From Kryptolebias marmoratus (Eukaryota; Chordata; Actinopteri; Cyprinodontiformes; Rivulidae), in NCBI RefSeq assembly GCF_001649575.2, contig NC_051431.1, forward strand, positions 18,068,876 to 18,132,875: a stretch of 64,000 nt of DNA, in the 5' to 3' direction. The notes beneath the pieces were generated by a model. The model searched no databases. It saw only the letters and a program-made list of their open reading frames with translations, and was not told where the DNA came from. Below are positions 34,591-47,100 of the stretch, in pieces. The position numbers and the translations under genes are program-made. Position 1 is the first letter of the stretch. Each line of letters begins with the position of its first letter.

Positions 34591-35171
34591 TAGCTTGTAA
34601 AACAGAATCATTAATATCTGCAAGATTTTCTAGCAGCCTTATGGTCTCTAAGTTGCTCATTTTACTCGTTTTTGTTTCAATCTTGCCACAGATTTTTTTT
34701 TTTGTTTAGTAAGCTGAAATTATATAAGAATTATTTTAGTTGTTAAATTTATAAAATTACACAAAACTTGCATCCCCAGTCCTCTTCAGTAAGTCCCTCC
34801 AAGTGTCTGCTTTTATTTTTTTCCACTTGATTTTGGTTGTAAGCTAAGGTCAGAAAAAGCTAGCGCAAACTTTTGTAAGTTTCAGGTATGTAACACGTGA
34901 ACATTTCTTTAGCTTTTTGAGGTAGAAACTAGTTTTACACAGAGTCATGTGAGAACATATGAGTCCATGCATGATGAATGGAAAAAAGCTTTTTTTTTTT
35001 TGAAAATGTCATCTGTCACCTTCAGCAGCCTAATAAACCACAGTGAGGACATCCACTTTATAACTCAAACTGTTCATTTTCAATTGAAAGAAAAAAGGTT
35101 TCAGTTTTGCTTCTTGCTCTTCTTTCAAAAACAAAAACAAACAAAAAAATGTTTCTATTACCAAAAAAGGC
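34591..35171. other. Stretch without a recognised gene
   Basis: AT-rich with T and A tracts. Open frame 34949-35269 has no recognisable protein and ends inside a family A copy. Confidence 0.45.
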
Positions 35172-35345
35172 AGCAATCCTTGATGGAATGCATATTGCCT
35201 GTTGCCTTGCATGCCAAAGTTTTCAACAGAGGTCTCACACTTTGTGTTAGCACTCAGAGTATGTGTTAGGGATGACTTTCGGCTACTGCCACCACATCAA
35301 ATTTTAGCTCACCAAATGTAAAATTAGCTTTTTTGTGTGTTTGCT
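35172..35345 (-). repeat. Dispersed repeat family A, 3' half
   Basis: On the minus strand: ACATACTCTGAGTGCTAACA, then AAAACTTTGGCATGCAAGGC, then GCATTCCATCAAGGATTGC. These match the 3' modules at 32570-32650 and 46560-46745. Confidence 0.6.
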
Positions 35346-36465
<1,120 letters not shown>

Positions 36466-37839
36466 GCTTTATTGCTCATGGTATTAAAAATATGCATCAA
36501 CGAAAAGAAAATGCACCAAAGATTCAGGTCAGTGAGCACCACATAAAAGAAGAAATAATAAAAAGAGAAATTTCACATCAGGACTTATCTTACAACTGAA
36601 TCACTACTTTATGACTGTGAATATGATGCCCTTTAGAACTGTAGAGAGACCAGGGTTTAATGAATTGATTAAACAGTTGCTCCACAGGCGATATTGCTTC
36701 AGTTGACAATGTATTAATTGCAGATCTCTGTGGTTAACATGTTTGCTTTCTAGTGTTTGATTTTCTTTTTTGTTCCTTCTTGTGTACTGTTCTAGAGTTA
36801 TCATTAACAACTTTCAAAGCTCATCAATTTGGCTCTTTTGCTTTCTTTATTCAACAGCATTTTCTCAAAATTCCGAGTAGGATTCCTTGTTCTTACCCAC
36901 AGATAAAGTACTGCTCTCTTTTAAAAATCTGCTTTCACTTGCAAAATGTACCAGCTGCATGCAGATACACTGCTGCACTTCAAAGGTGGTTTTTAGTTCT
37001 CAGATAAACTACTGCATGTATTAAAGGCCTTTACCAGTTTGATTTTTTCTCTCTGCACTGTGTGGTTGTAAAACTTTTGTTCTTGTATTTTGAGCTTTTT
37101 GCGCTCAAATTTCTCTGAAGTAAACTAATGAATGATAGGCATTTTCCATTTGATACTACATTTAAAACATAGCAACCTAACTTCACTAAAGCAGTGTCAG
37201 TTAACACCACAAAAACTTCTCAGGAAATGCTAAAAACCCAACAAAGAGTTCTGAGCTCTTTAACTATTATCCAATCACCCCTGATGCCATTATTGTGATC
37301 TAATAGCCTGTGTGGAAGGAAGTCCAAATAACAGTTACTAAACTCCAAAATACCAGCTTCTAAAGAGTTCATTGCTAAGGTTCTGGTGCCCTACACTACA
37401 GGGCAATCTCTTTGTTTGTTCTGACTTGTCAGAACTGTTTTGGTGGCACAAGGGAACATTGGTTAATATAACGTGGATAGTTGTATTTTTATGACTGTTT
37501 AGTGTTTAAGCAATTAGAGTACATGTGTTTGTGTCTGTTATGCACAGATCAAAATACTCTTAGTCAAAGATTAGGTATAAACACAACTTCAATAGCAGAA
37601 CAACCATCAGCCAACTCTTTTACAGGGGATATGTCAAAGAGCATCAATGTCAACTTGCTTATCCAACTCAGTGGATATACAGAAATGCCACAGAAATTTC
37701 ATTAGTACTACATTAATCACTCAAATTACATCTGAGAGGAATGAGATGATAACAGCTGAATGAATTTCATTATCATGCAGCATATGACCCTTTCTGGACA
37801 GCCACAAATAACTTAGGGAAAAACTGCAAAAAGTGTTCA
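36466..37839. other. Stretch without a recognised gene
   Basis: AT-rich; a short perfect hairpin TTCTGAC, TT, GTCAGAA lies near 37420-37435. Open frames show no family. Confidence 0.45.
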
Positions 37840-38405
37840 TGAAAATGCTGCAAGGACATCATCATCAACCAAATACTTCAGCAAGACAAGTCCTGAAAAG
37901 CCATATGAATAGGAAATACAAAGTCAAGACCATTACAATGTAGGCCCTGCCCTTAATCAGATGCCCAGCTGGTAAAATATCCTGGCCAAAGGAGGAGATA
38001 GACGTCACTAATATCAAAACTAAAAGGGTCTTTAAAAATCCAACACCCTGAGACTGTGCACTTAGCAGAGGGAATGAGCCTGGAGAAAATAAACACCAGA
38101 GCTACTGTATCATCCAGGACAAAACAAGATTGCCTCAAGTGATGAACTGCCAAGTGAAACCTTAGGCAGTTAAAACGTATTAAGGCAGATGAGGAATGTT
38201 CAAATGATCAAAGAATCATCTCTTTCTAGCATATAACAAAAAGACAAAATAAGTCTGAAGGACAGTGCAGAGGGCTTAATCACTGCAGCACAGGAACAGT
38301 TGCTGAGCATAAACCTATTAGAGGTGGAGTCTATAACATCTTGCTATACTCTATGTGTGAGCTTTGCAAAAATGCCTCAGAGACTTGCACATATCGTGTA
38401 AGATG
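37840..38405 (+). pseudogene. RLE-type LINE (R2/R4 group) fragment, old copy
   Basis: Aligns along its length with the better preserved copy at 42826-44636. Examples are CTGGTAAAATATCCTGGCCA against the same region at 43610-43626, CACCCTGAGACTGTGCAC against 43713-43727, and GCAGCACAGGAACAGTTGCT before a GTGGAGTCTATAAC segment. It covers the linker after the reverse transcriptase and runs to the cysteine-motif region (TGTGAGCTTTGCAAAAATGC). Many indels and stops; no usable frame. Frame 37953-38153 on the minus strand is a shadow. Confidence 0.75.
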
Positions 38406-38986
38406 CGGCAAAGTGATGTTCATCATTTTTTATTAATAAACACAAAAAGCCTTTCCAAGAAGTTACTTCTTTCCTCAAGCTAACATTCCCTTAATGCCTA
38501 GCAAGTGATGAGTACCTCCCAATGAAATGTCTCTCATCAAAATGTACAAACCTGGCAGGCTCCTTAAGGTTCTCTGTGTTCAAATACTCAAGACTTTGTG
38601 ACTTTAGAAGCTTTTATTTTACCTCTGACGTCACCTCCTCAGGCCACATGTGTGCTTGACAGATCAAGATGGGAATGGAGTGTACAAAGAGAGCTGTTTT
38701 CGCACTTTTGATTCCCCCAGATAGCACTCACACCAGGGATGGGATTAGACACAAGCTGAAGTGGTTTTCTCCTGAGCCGAGCCCTTAACAGCGAGTAACC
38801 AGTCAGAAAAAGCCATGTGTGAACCACGAGAGATTTGGTCTTTCAGACAGTAAACATAACCATGTAGAGGTAAGGCTGAAAGTGTCTGGACTGAACTGTA
38901 AATGGCCACATGCAGACACAAAGATATAAGTAAAAGAAAATGATGCGATTTGCTTTCTTAAATCTTTTAAACTATTTTACTATTCA
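38406..38986. other. Stretch without a recognised gene
   Basis: AT-rich DNA between a LINE fragment and a SINE; nothing recognised. Confidence 0.45.
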
Positions 38987-38999
38987 TTTTTCTTTTAAG

Positions 39000-39397
39000 C
39001 TGTTGCCTCCCAGCAAGAAGGTTGCAGGATCGCTTCCTGACCTGGGGCCTTTCTGGTTGGAGTTTGCATGTTCTCCCTGTGCACACGTGGGTTTACTCCA
39101 GGTACTCCGGTGTCCTCCCACAGACCAAAAACATGCATGTTAGGTTAATTGATGACTCTAAAATTGTCCCTAGGTGTGAGTGAGAGTGTGAATGGTTGTT
39201 TGTCTCATTTGTCTATATGTGGCCCTGCGATGGACTTGCCACCTGTCCAGGGTGTTCCCCGCCTCTCGCACAGTGACTGCTGGGGATAGGCACAAGCTCC
39301 CCGCGACCCGGAATGGTAAAGAGGATGGATGGGTGGATGGATGGATGGATGGATGGATGGATGGATGGATGGATGGATGGATGGATGGATGGATGGG
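39000..39397 (+). mobile_element. tRNA-derived SINE with GGAT tail, 13-bp target duplication
   Basis: The best copy of the SINE in this window. It runs from CTGTTGCCTCCCAGCAAGAA (just inside the tRNA-like head) through GGAGTTTGCATGTTCTCCC, GGTACTCCGGTGTCCTCCC, AACATGCATGTTAGGTTAAT, CCCTAGGTGTGAG, TGCGATGGACTTGCCACC and CTCCCCGCGACCCGG. It ends in about 18 GGAT units (39325-39396). A perfect direct repeat TTTTTCTTTTAAG flanks it (38987-38999 and 39398-39410). This shows insertion by target-primed reverse transcription and that the copy was already 5' truncated. It makes no protein; mobilisation would depend on a partner LINE. Frame 39192-39443 is a shadow, with its repeated DGWM peptide coming from GGAT. 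Confidence 0.92.
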
Positions 39398-39410
39398 TTT
39401 TTCTTTTAAG

Positions 39411-40903
39411 GATGCAGCAGTCAGTGACAGTTCATGGCTTTAAAAAATGTTTAGTGTAAAGTTTTCAGAAGCAAATAATTTGATTGTTGTATCATGTACA
39501 CATACAAATTGATCAATTTTGAAAGATTAATAATGAGCAACATGCAGAATACTAAACTTCTAAGCTTTAGAATATTGTTAGCCATGTTAAACTCAAACTG
39601 GGAGCCTGATGGATATTCCACAAATTTATTTATGTTTTCTACCAGTGGAAATTTAAGTGAAGTCTTCTAGATTACTGGTTGATTTAGCCTTTTACATTGA
39701 AAGGTCACATTGAGGACACCATAAGTAAATAAAAACAGGCCCAACATGTCCCATTTAAATAATTTACTTTTGTAGTTTGATGTATGAATATTGATAAGTA
39801 GTGGGATGAGATTTTCTCCAATCCTAGCAGTTTGTTTTCCCTCATGTGCCAAACAATGTTTATTACCAGCCCTCATTAATTCTTCAAAACCCCCAACTCA
39901 CTTCTACTTTTGCATGTGCCTTATGTCCCATTTCTTCAATTGTTGTTATAGTTTTAGCTCTGTGTTTAAGACACGAGTCTAACTTGACTAAACTTTAAGT
40001 CTTTTTTCCTCTCTGCAGCCCAGAGGTAAATGTATATTTAAAAAAGTTGTAAATTTGAGGCTTTTCTTTTATATGACATAGTTCCATCAGCATTTCTGAC
40101 ACTGTACCTCAAAGAATGTGACAAAATGTATTGGAAATATGACTATTTTGTTGTTTGAAACAATGGACAACCCCAGGTTGTTCACTTTCTGTTGATTTTT
40201 TTTTCTTTTATCTGTTCTGTCTTCAAATCAATCCACAGTAGGCTTGCACATTCATTTTTTTTTGTTTGTTTCTCCTAAGATTATTAGAGATGGAAGTAGC
40301 TGTTTGTCATAACTTCTTACTGTTATTTATTCCCTTTTTTAATCCCTCTATTTTAATCAATGAGGAGAACATGATCTGGTACATCACTACCTGCTAATCA
40401 GCAATGCAAATAAAAATAAAAAAAGATAAAGAAAGAGATTTTTGGCAGGAACACTATTTCTTGGATGCATTTTTCCCTGTCCGAATAGACACTAGAGGGA
40501 GTGTAGAACAAAGGGGTAAGCATCCCTTTGTTGGGATTAGGTAAAAAAAGAAAGGCTGTTGTCTTTGAGGTGCTGGGCACATGTTTCCCTATCTAATTTA
40601 ATAATGTGTCTTTGTGCCTCTAATATATCTTGTGTATGTTCTTTTTTCTATTCATAAATCTGTTTTTAAAGTACAAAACTCACATTTGTCAGATGTTTGG
40701 TCATGCTGACAATTTGGTGTTTTATACCATGACAAAAACAAATTGATTCTGAGTAACCCACTCTGACCTGTGAAATCACAGGGAAGCTTTTGTTAGATAC
40801 ACTGTTTTGCAAGAATCACTGTGCCACTATGTAGTGGTGAGTGTGGATAGGTGTGTGAGTGTATATTTGTGTTTGTATGTGATATGTTGTAAAAAATAAC
40901 TCT
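39411..40903. other. Stretch without a recognised gene
   Basis: AT-rich with T-rich tracts near 40198 and 40255. Nothing recognised. Confidence 0.5.
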
Positions 40904-41240
40904 ATTCAACCCCGATTCCAACCGACTTCTGAGATCAACTGCTGGAGTTTTTTTTAAGGAGATGTTCCATCTTTGTCTAGTGTAGAATGACAGTTGTTCA
41001 ACTGTGTTTCTTTGTCTTTTTTTTCTTTGTGTTTCATGATATGTCAAATGTTTTCAATTGGTGAGAGGTCTGGAATGCAGGCAGGTTTAACCCAAGAATA
41101 TACAGCATAAGTTACCAGCTTAGGTGAAGTGTAAAACAATGAAGTGGCAAAAAGCATGTTAAGGGCTAGGCCATATTCTTGGATTGTCACCAGCACATGT
41201 TGAGTCAAATAACACACTGTGACTGCCAATCTGACAGTGG
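40904..41240 (-). pseudogene. Tc1/mariner transposon 3' end with transposase C-terminus
   Basis: On the minus strand the transposase C-terminus reads PACIPDLSPIENI (about 41044-41083; the PDLSPIEN box carries the third acidic catalytic residue). After a one-base frame change comes KKRQRNTVEQLSFYTRQRWN, then SRLESGLNRVI. The terminal repeat TGGAATCGGGGTTGAAT lies at 40904-40920. The N-terminal DNA-binding and first catalytic parts are missing, so the copy is 5' truncated. It is related to the copies at 51.7-52.9 and 56.4-56.9 kb. Inactive. Confidence 0.8.
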
Positions 41241-42550
41241 GAATTAAAAGGTAATCACTGCTTGCATCTTTCTAGCTTGACAACAGAAATGTCAACATTC
41301 ACTGACTTTTCAATCCTGTTCCATGGGATGCTAACTATGGCATACTCAGTAACCATGCTGGCCAGGTTGCACCAAACTTTGACAAGCAAACTTGAAACTT
41401 TGGCAGCTGCTGATTTAGTGGGTTGTTTGATTGCATGCATGAGTTCACTGAGGGAGCGCTCATTTTTGTTACTGAACACTGGGTTTTCAGTTATTAGTAA
41501 CAGCTCATCATTGATCAAATGGCAGTTTTCAGGATTAATAAATATATATTGTGCAACAAATGTGTGAATGTTTATGATTGCTCAAAATAAGGTTACTAGC
41601 TTTTATAAATTCAGTCTTTGAGAAGATAATTACCTACACATCTGCCACAAACATATCTGTTCAAATTTAATTATTTTTCCTTCTGTATCTTTAACTATTC
41701 TTCAACTCTTACCTTCCATGAAGATATATTATCTATACAGCATGACATCTATCATTAAAGTAATATCATTCTATCCCTCAAAGGGTCAGCCATTCTTTGA
41801 CCAGTGGAGGAGGTAGAATTTGTTATATGTCTTAAGCACTATATTGTGAACATTCTTTGTTTGAGAAAGGGATTTACAGATATAGAAAAAGATTTAAGGG
41901 GGATTAGCAATTTAGCTGCTAATCCAAATGGTTTTACAGGTGACAAGATTGGGGCTATTGACTTTGTGTCGAGCTGCAAATCACTTAGAATTATGCAGTC
42001 AAAATCTCAGGGGCTTTAGGAAGTTATTGCAAAGATAAGGACCCTGCTGTCTGAGTCTGTGTGACATACTTTAGTGGAATTTTGCAGTTTATACTCATAG
42101 ATTATCACAGAGGAAAGCAATAGAAAAGCTAAACCCCTAAACAAGATGCTCATTGCTACTGCCTCTTTTGAAAAGACCGATTGCCCTCACAGTGCTAGTT
42201 ATTGGCTAATGCTCAACCTTATTACATTCCTCATATAAGAACCAAGTCAGTGACCACAGGTGAGAAAAGTAGAAGACACACAATCCTTTCTGTGTTTATG
42301 GTATGTACGCTTTGGCAAGAGGTAGAGGCATGCACAAACAAATGTATTTAATGACTGAATATAGAAATGCATTTTGTTAGCTAAAGAAAGTAGGTGATGA
42401 AAAGAGATGCGGAAAGATAGGAAAGAGGCCAAATAGCTGAAATCAATTTGACTTTATCCAAACAGCCTGTGACATGTCACAATCAATAACCACACAACCT
42501 TTTTATTTGTGCATCAACACACAAAATACACACACTGAAACATCCATATG
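41241..42550. other. Stretch with two opposed ORFs, no recognised gene
   Basis: Opposed open frames (plus 41262-41567, 101 codons; minus 41255-41518, 87 codons) cover the same DNA next to the Tc1 remnant. The minus frame has a fairly even composition but no motif that I know. The remainder is AT-rich. Confidence 0.35.
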
Positions 42551-42624
42551 ACAAAACCCTGGGTAAGACCTTTGAACCTCTGCAAGAGTATACCAATTCT
42601 TTCCTTTAATGTAAATTTGAGAGT
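42551..42624 (+). repeat. Segment near-identical to an insert at 43726-43789
   Basis: ACAAAACCCTGGGTAAGACC and TACCAATTCTTTCCTTTAA with following bases match 43726-43789. There is one substitution and a 9-base difference (CCTCTGCAA, present only here). It lies upstream of the TA array, outside the recognisable LINE. Confidence 0.9.
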
Positions 42625-42696
42625 GAATATGTGTAAGTAGCACGCTCCTTACACGTCTCTCTGGAATGCAATTAGCTGTGTGTCTGAGCACACTTC

Positions 42697-42700
<4 letters not shown>

Positions 42701-42770
<70 letters not shown>
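42701..42770. repeat. TA dinucleotide array, 70 bp
   Basis: Thirty-five uninterrupted TA units, directly abutting the tRNA-like segment. The minus frame 42672-42929 with alternating Ile-Tyr is its translation. Confidence 0.98.
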
Positions 42771-42771
<1 letters not shown>

Positions 42772-42830
42772 CAGTTAAGTGAACTGACTTTAGTACAGGA
42801 GATCGGGGGTTTGAATCCTAGTTCCAACTC
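42771..42830 (+). other. tRNA-like segment with B-box, fused to LINE sequence
   Basis: AGTGAACTGACTTTAGTAC is followed by GGTTTGAATCC (42808-42818). The latter is one mismatch from the RNA polymerase III B-box GGTTCGAATCC. It resembles a tRNA-derived SINE head. It does not fold as an intact tRNA (no 3' acceptor half visible) and runs directly into reverse transcriptase sequence. Confidence 0.5.
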
Positions 42831-44636
42831 TGAGAAACCTTGGTTCCACAATGAACGAGCCAAGCACCAGCTACTAGTGGACAGAACTGTAGCTCGAGAA
42901 TGTAAGACCAAACACACAAACCTGTGCACTGCCTGGCTTAACTACAGGAAAGCCTATGACTTGATGCCCCACACATGGACACTGGAGTGCTTGAAACTGT
43001 ACAACATCACCAGGACACTAAGAGCCCTCATTGAGAACTCAATGGGAAAGTGGAAGACAATCCTAGAGGCCAATTCAAAGCCAAATACACAAGTCAGCAT
43101 CAAATGTGGCATAAACTAAAGAGATGCTTTGTCCCCACTCCTGTTCTGCATGAGCCTGAACCCCCTCAGCCAGATGATTGCAAAGAGTGGCTATGGATAC
43201 AGGTTTCAAAGTGGAACAGTCATCAGTCACCTCCTCTACATGGATGACATCAAGCTGTATGTCAAAAGTGAGCAAGACATCGATCCACCTCACCAGGATA
43301 TACAGCAAGGACATTGGTATGTCATTCGGACAGCCAGTGGTGTCTAAGCCTAATGGTGTCTAAGAGAGGCAAGGTGATCACCACTGAAGGGGTTGAACTA
43401 CCCAAAGGCAACATTGCAGATGTCCAGCTACAAGTACTTTGGAAACCTGAAGACAAATAGCAACCAGGATAAGGCTGGAAGGACGTCAGGCACAACCAAG
43501 TCCCTAGAGAGAATTAGGCAGAGCCATTCAGCTGAATCTTCAGGCCAGCTGGTAAGAACAAAGTCGAAGCTATCAACACATATGTGATGCCAATCATCAG
43601 ATATCCCGCTGGTAAATTAACCTGGCCAATGGAGGAGATAGAAGCCACTGACATCAAGACACGGAAGCTCCTCACAAAGCACGGAAAGCACAAGGCACCC
43701 TTAGTCCAGCATCCTGAGACTGTACACAAAACCCTGGGTAAGACCTTTGAAGAGTATACCAATTCTTTCCTTTAACGTAAATTTGAGAGGGAGGCAGAGG
43801 ACTAGTGAGCATCAGAGCCACTATACAGGATGAATCAACCAAGATCCTGGAGTAGATTGAGAAGAAAGCCCTCAATGATGATCTCCTCATCAAAGGACAG
43901 CACAGAGGCACCAATCATGGCAGCATAAACGCAGGCCCTCAGCAAAAGAGCAATAGAGGCTGGAGTCTATCATACCAGACAGGACCCAAGATGCAGGCTG
44001 TGTAAAGATGCCCCTGAGACAGTCCAGCACATAATAGCAGGATGTAAGATGCAGGCAGGCAAAGCATACATGGAACGCCATAACCAAGTTGCTGGAATAG
44101 TGCACAGAAACATCTGTACCAAGTACAGATGTCTGGAATTCCCACAGTCAAAGTGGGAGACTCCACCTAAGGTGGTGGAAAATGGCAGGGCGAAGACACT
44201 GTGGGACTTTCAGATACAGACTGACAAACAGGTGATGGCTAACCAGTCGGACATTGTGGTGATAGATAAGATACAGAAGAGAGCTGTAGTGATAGATGTA
44301 GCAGTCCCAAGCGACTGTAACATCAGGAGGAGCAGCATGAAAAGCTTGAAAAAGAAATACCAAGGGCTGAAAGAGGAAATAGAGAAGTTGTGGAAAGTCA
44401 AGGCCTCAGTGGTACCAGTGGACATCGGAGCACTAGGTGCTGTGACCCCCAAACTGGAAGAGTGGCTCCAATAGATCTCAGGAACAACTTTAGAGATCTC
44501 TGTCCAGAAGAGTGGATTCCTAGGGGCTGCTAAGATACGGCATAGAACCCTCAAGCTCCTAGGCCTCTGGTAGAGGACCCGAGTTTGAAGTGAAAGTGGA
44601 ACCGCCCATGTGGAACAAAGAGGGCGAGATGGAAGT
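42826..44636 (+). pseudogene. RLE-type LINE (R2/R4 group, Rex6-like), RT and endonuclease, decayed
   Basis: The most complete LINE in the window. RT part: EKPWFHNERAKHQLLVDRTV, WLNYRKAYDLMPHTW (motif A region), ECLKLYN, an in-frame TAA at 43117-43119 replacing part of the YQGDALSP motif, then SPLLFCMSLNPLSQMI and LLYMDDIKLYVKSE (YMDD catalytic box, about 43231-43272). After frameshifts near 43300-43440 the linker follows, holding a 55-60 bp foreign insert (43726-43789). The C-terminal frame 44049-44474 carries the end of a zinc-knuckle-like part and the restriction-like endonuclease core QSDIVVID followed by VVIDVAVPSD. The usual Pro-Asp at the active site is Ser-Asp here. It ends near GTAGAGGACCCGAG and GGGCGAGATGG. 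The 5' end is missing. Dead; clade inferred. Confidence 0.85.
43726..43789 (+). repeat. 64-bp insert in the LINE, copy of 42551-42624
   Basis: It interrupts the linker between GAGACTGTAC and GAGGCAGAGGACTAGTGAGC, which are adjacent in the related sequence. It is almost identical to the upstream copy while the LINE around it is far more decayed. Confidence 0.88.
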
Positions 44637-45242
44637 TTATTTATATACAGTATATAATGTTCTTGGGGCAGGAAATCACCGGTGACGATTCCATTGTTGG
44701 GTTAATGTAGGAAAATAGTAGGAAGTATGCAGCTGAAGAGAGAAAATCAGAACAAAACTCTGAAGAAGCCCCTTTGGGCTTTAACAGCCAAATAGAGAAC
44801 AGGCCTGGGGCATAGCAAAATATGACACAAACACTCAACACTCCAAACACAAGATAAAAAGAAGACTAAATATTAATTGTTTTTGTATGACATATTTGTG
44901 TATGAATAACATATAGAGCAAATGCCTGTCAGAAACATGAACAGTTAAGGGTGAGAATTAAACTATGACGCTCATCATCAGCTTGTCCTCAATCTGTCTT
45001 GCATATGCAGATGTCTAAATTAATGTACACTATCTATCTATCTATCTATATGTAATTTATATGTATATTCATATATACTATGTGTATGTGTGTGATTTTT
45101 TATATGGTTCGTATTTTGTTTGAGTGCTCTTAATTTGGCCTTAAGTGTTTGTACTTGTGCATGCACAGCTGTTCTTGTGCACTACACAGACGTGCTTATA
45201 TTTATATTTGTGCTTCTTTTCATAGTCCTGAGGGGGCTTTAT
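44637..45242. other. Stretch without a recognised gene
   Basis: AT-rich; a short CTAT array at 45031-45050. Minus frame 44641-44850 shows no family. Confidence 0.45.
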
Positions 45243-45290
45243 TTTTGCTGTGAATTGGTGCTATATGAAATAAAATGAACTGACCTGGAA
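45243..45290 (+). mobile_element. L2-type LINE 3' tail fragment
   Basis: TGCTGTGAATTGGTGCTATATGAAATAAAATGAACTG, read in parts, matches the 3' terminus of the L2 copy at 29411 (TTGTGAATTGGTGC..., ATATAAATAAA). Only the tail is present. Confidence 0.55.
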
Positions 45291-46335
45291 TTTGAATATT
45301 TGCACATTAGCTTGACCTGCAGTAGTTGAGGCCAACAGCAAGCTTTGAGCTGCTTTAATTTGATCTATTCAGCATCATTATAACCTCTTCATTTAAATGA
45401 AAAGAGTGCACTATGGCATGCAGCTCATATTGCAATTCTATCGTTGATTTAAAAATTGGCTATATAAGCGCCTTAAGTGTTCAAATGTGAACATGTATGT
45501 TATCAACATCTAGAAATATGCAGTGGATTACCACTGTCACCTAGACTACCTTTATGACCAGAGTTAGAACTTTTAGAATGCTAATAATATTTTTTTATGC
45601 TTTCATTTAAATAAATCTTAAATTGTGTTCAATTTTTTAAATTTGAGATGAAACTAACAATGATTTGTGTGAAATTTCATACTTAAAAACTATGCAGAAT
45701 TAGGTTTAAGTCATCTGGTTAGCTGTGAGCAATGCTACAAATCATGTTTGTCAAAAACCCATTTGACTTCAAAACAGGATGCACAATGATCTGTGCAGGA
45801 ATTAACATTAACTGTTTCACATATGAGTAACAAAGTGAATAGTATATTGTATACAGTCTCCACAAACCAAAATATAATTATGAAGTAGCTGTATGTAAAT
45901 TCAGAAATGTGAATATGGACGTCGTTCTACTCTCAAGCCTGACCCAACAAGCTTGTTGAGCTGTGTGATGTGAATGTGTTATGACACTCTCTGCAGGCAT
46001 GCAAAATTAAACAGGGGCTCCCACAGGAGGAAGTAAACATACTTAAGCTGTGATTTCCAGTGCTTCATATATGCCAGGGCGTGAAGAGCTGCTGCTTGAG
46101 ACGCTCGCTCATATCTGCACACCAAGACATTTATACAGTGTTGGAGCAGTGGAAATGTAGAGCCTGCATTATGTAGCCTTGCTCTTTTCTTTCTAGATAA
46201 CATGTCTTAAAATTATTGTATTTTGCTTAACATTACTAAAAGATTAATTTACCTTACCTTCATTTACCTTCATCTTGTTTGGCTTTTTGTTTGTTACCCC
46301 CACTGCTGAAGAGAAAAAGAGCAATACTGTTATGT
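45291..46335. other. Stretch without a recognised gene
   Basis: AT-rich; a CAACAAGCTTGTTG palindrome near 45946-45959. Nothing recognised. Confidence 0.45.
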
Positions 46336-46775
46336 CTGTGTACATATCCATTTGTCTGTCATGCTAGCAAAATGTCCCACGAACCACCAGATAGATTTGA
46401 ATATAACTTTCAAAAAGTAAACAGTGGATGTACATCCACCAATGCTTATCTTTTGGAGTCGATCCTGTTGAAAGTGCCCAAAACAGCCATTATAGTCAAC
46501 TGACTTTAGCCAATGCAAAAAATAGTCAAATTTACAAATGCAAAGCTACATAAAAATAGCTGACAGTCATCTTCAACACATACTTTGAATACTAACACAT
46601 CTTGTGAGATTTTGCAATACTTTTCGAGATTGAGCATGTCATTTGCAAGGTTTGACCAAAACTCCTATATCTCCATTACTTCTCATCATAAAACGATCTT
46701 TGTATAAAAGTTTTGCATGAAAGGCGGTGGGCACTATATAACCCTATAAGGAATGCTAAGCTTTCAATTTGTTTG
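46336..46775 (+). repeat. Dispersed repeat family A, 440-bp copy
   Basis: GCAAAATGTCCCACGAACCA, AGTGGATGTACATCCACC, TTTTGGAGTCGATCC, CAACACATACTTTGAATACT and AAGTTTTGCATGAAAGGCGG occur in the same order as in the 32.2-kb copy. Frames 46279-46503 (plus) and 46330-46518 (minus) run through it and are not genes. Confidence 0.65.
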
Positions 46776-47100
46776 TTTTTGTTCTTTGATGACATGTTTG
46801 TGAAATATGAGTCTTTATCTTTGGCTACAAGTCATTGAATTTTGTTGTCAAACTATTAGTAATATTTTTTCATGCACAAGTTATAGTTTCACACAACCAT
46901 ATAAATACAACTATTGCCAATAGACTTGATATATGCAATAGTTGAAGTCATCAAGGGCTGATGTAAATACAAACAATAAAACAGACACACACCAGCAACC
47001 TGTTGCATATCACAACAAAAGATTTTCTAAAAATCTGTTGGGCCCTACAGATTTTTGTTTTCTGGTTTATGGATTTTGTTTTGAGTTGTTCTGATTTCAC

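Noticed and set aside
41255..41567. Opposed 87- and 101-codon frames as a possible gene
   Set aside because: Both strands are open over the same DNA, it borders a Tc1 remnant, and neither product is recognisable.
42771..42830. Functional tRNA gene
   Set aside because: Only a B-box-like half is present; no full cloverleaf or acceptor stem can be formed with the flanking TA array.
42672..42929. Minus frame with alternating Ile-Tyr
   Set aside because: Translation of the TA array running into LINE sequence.
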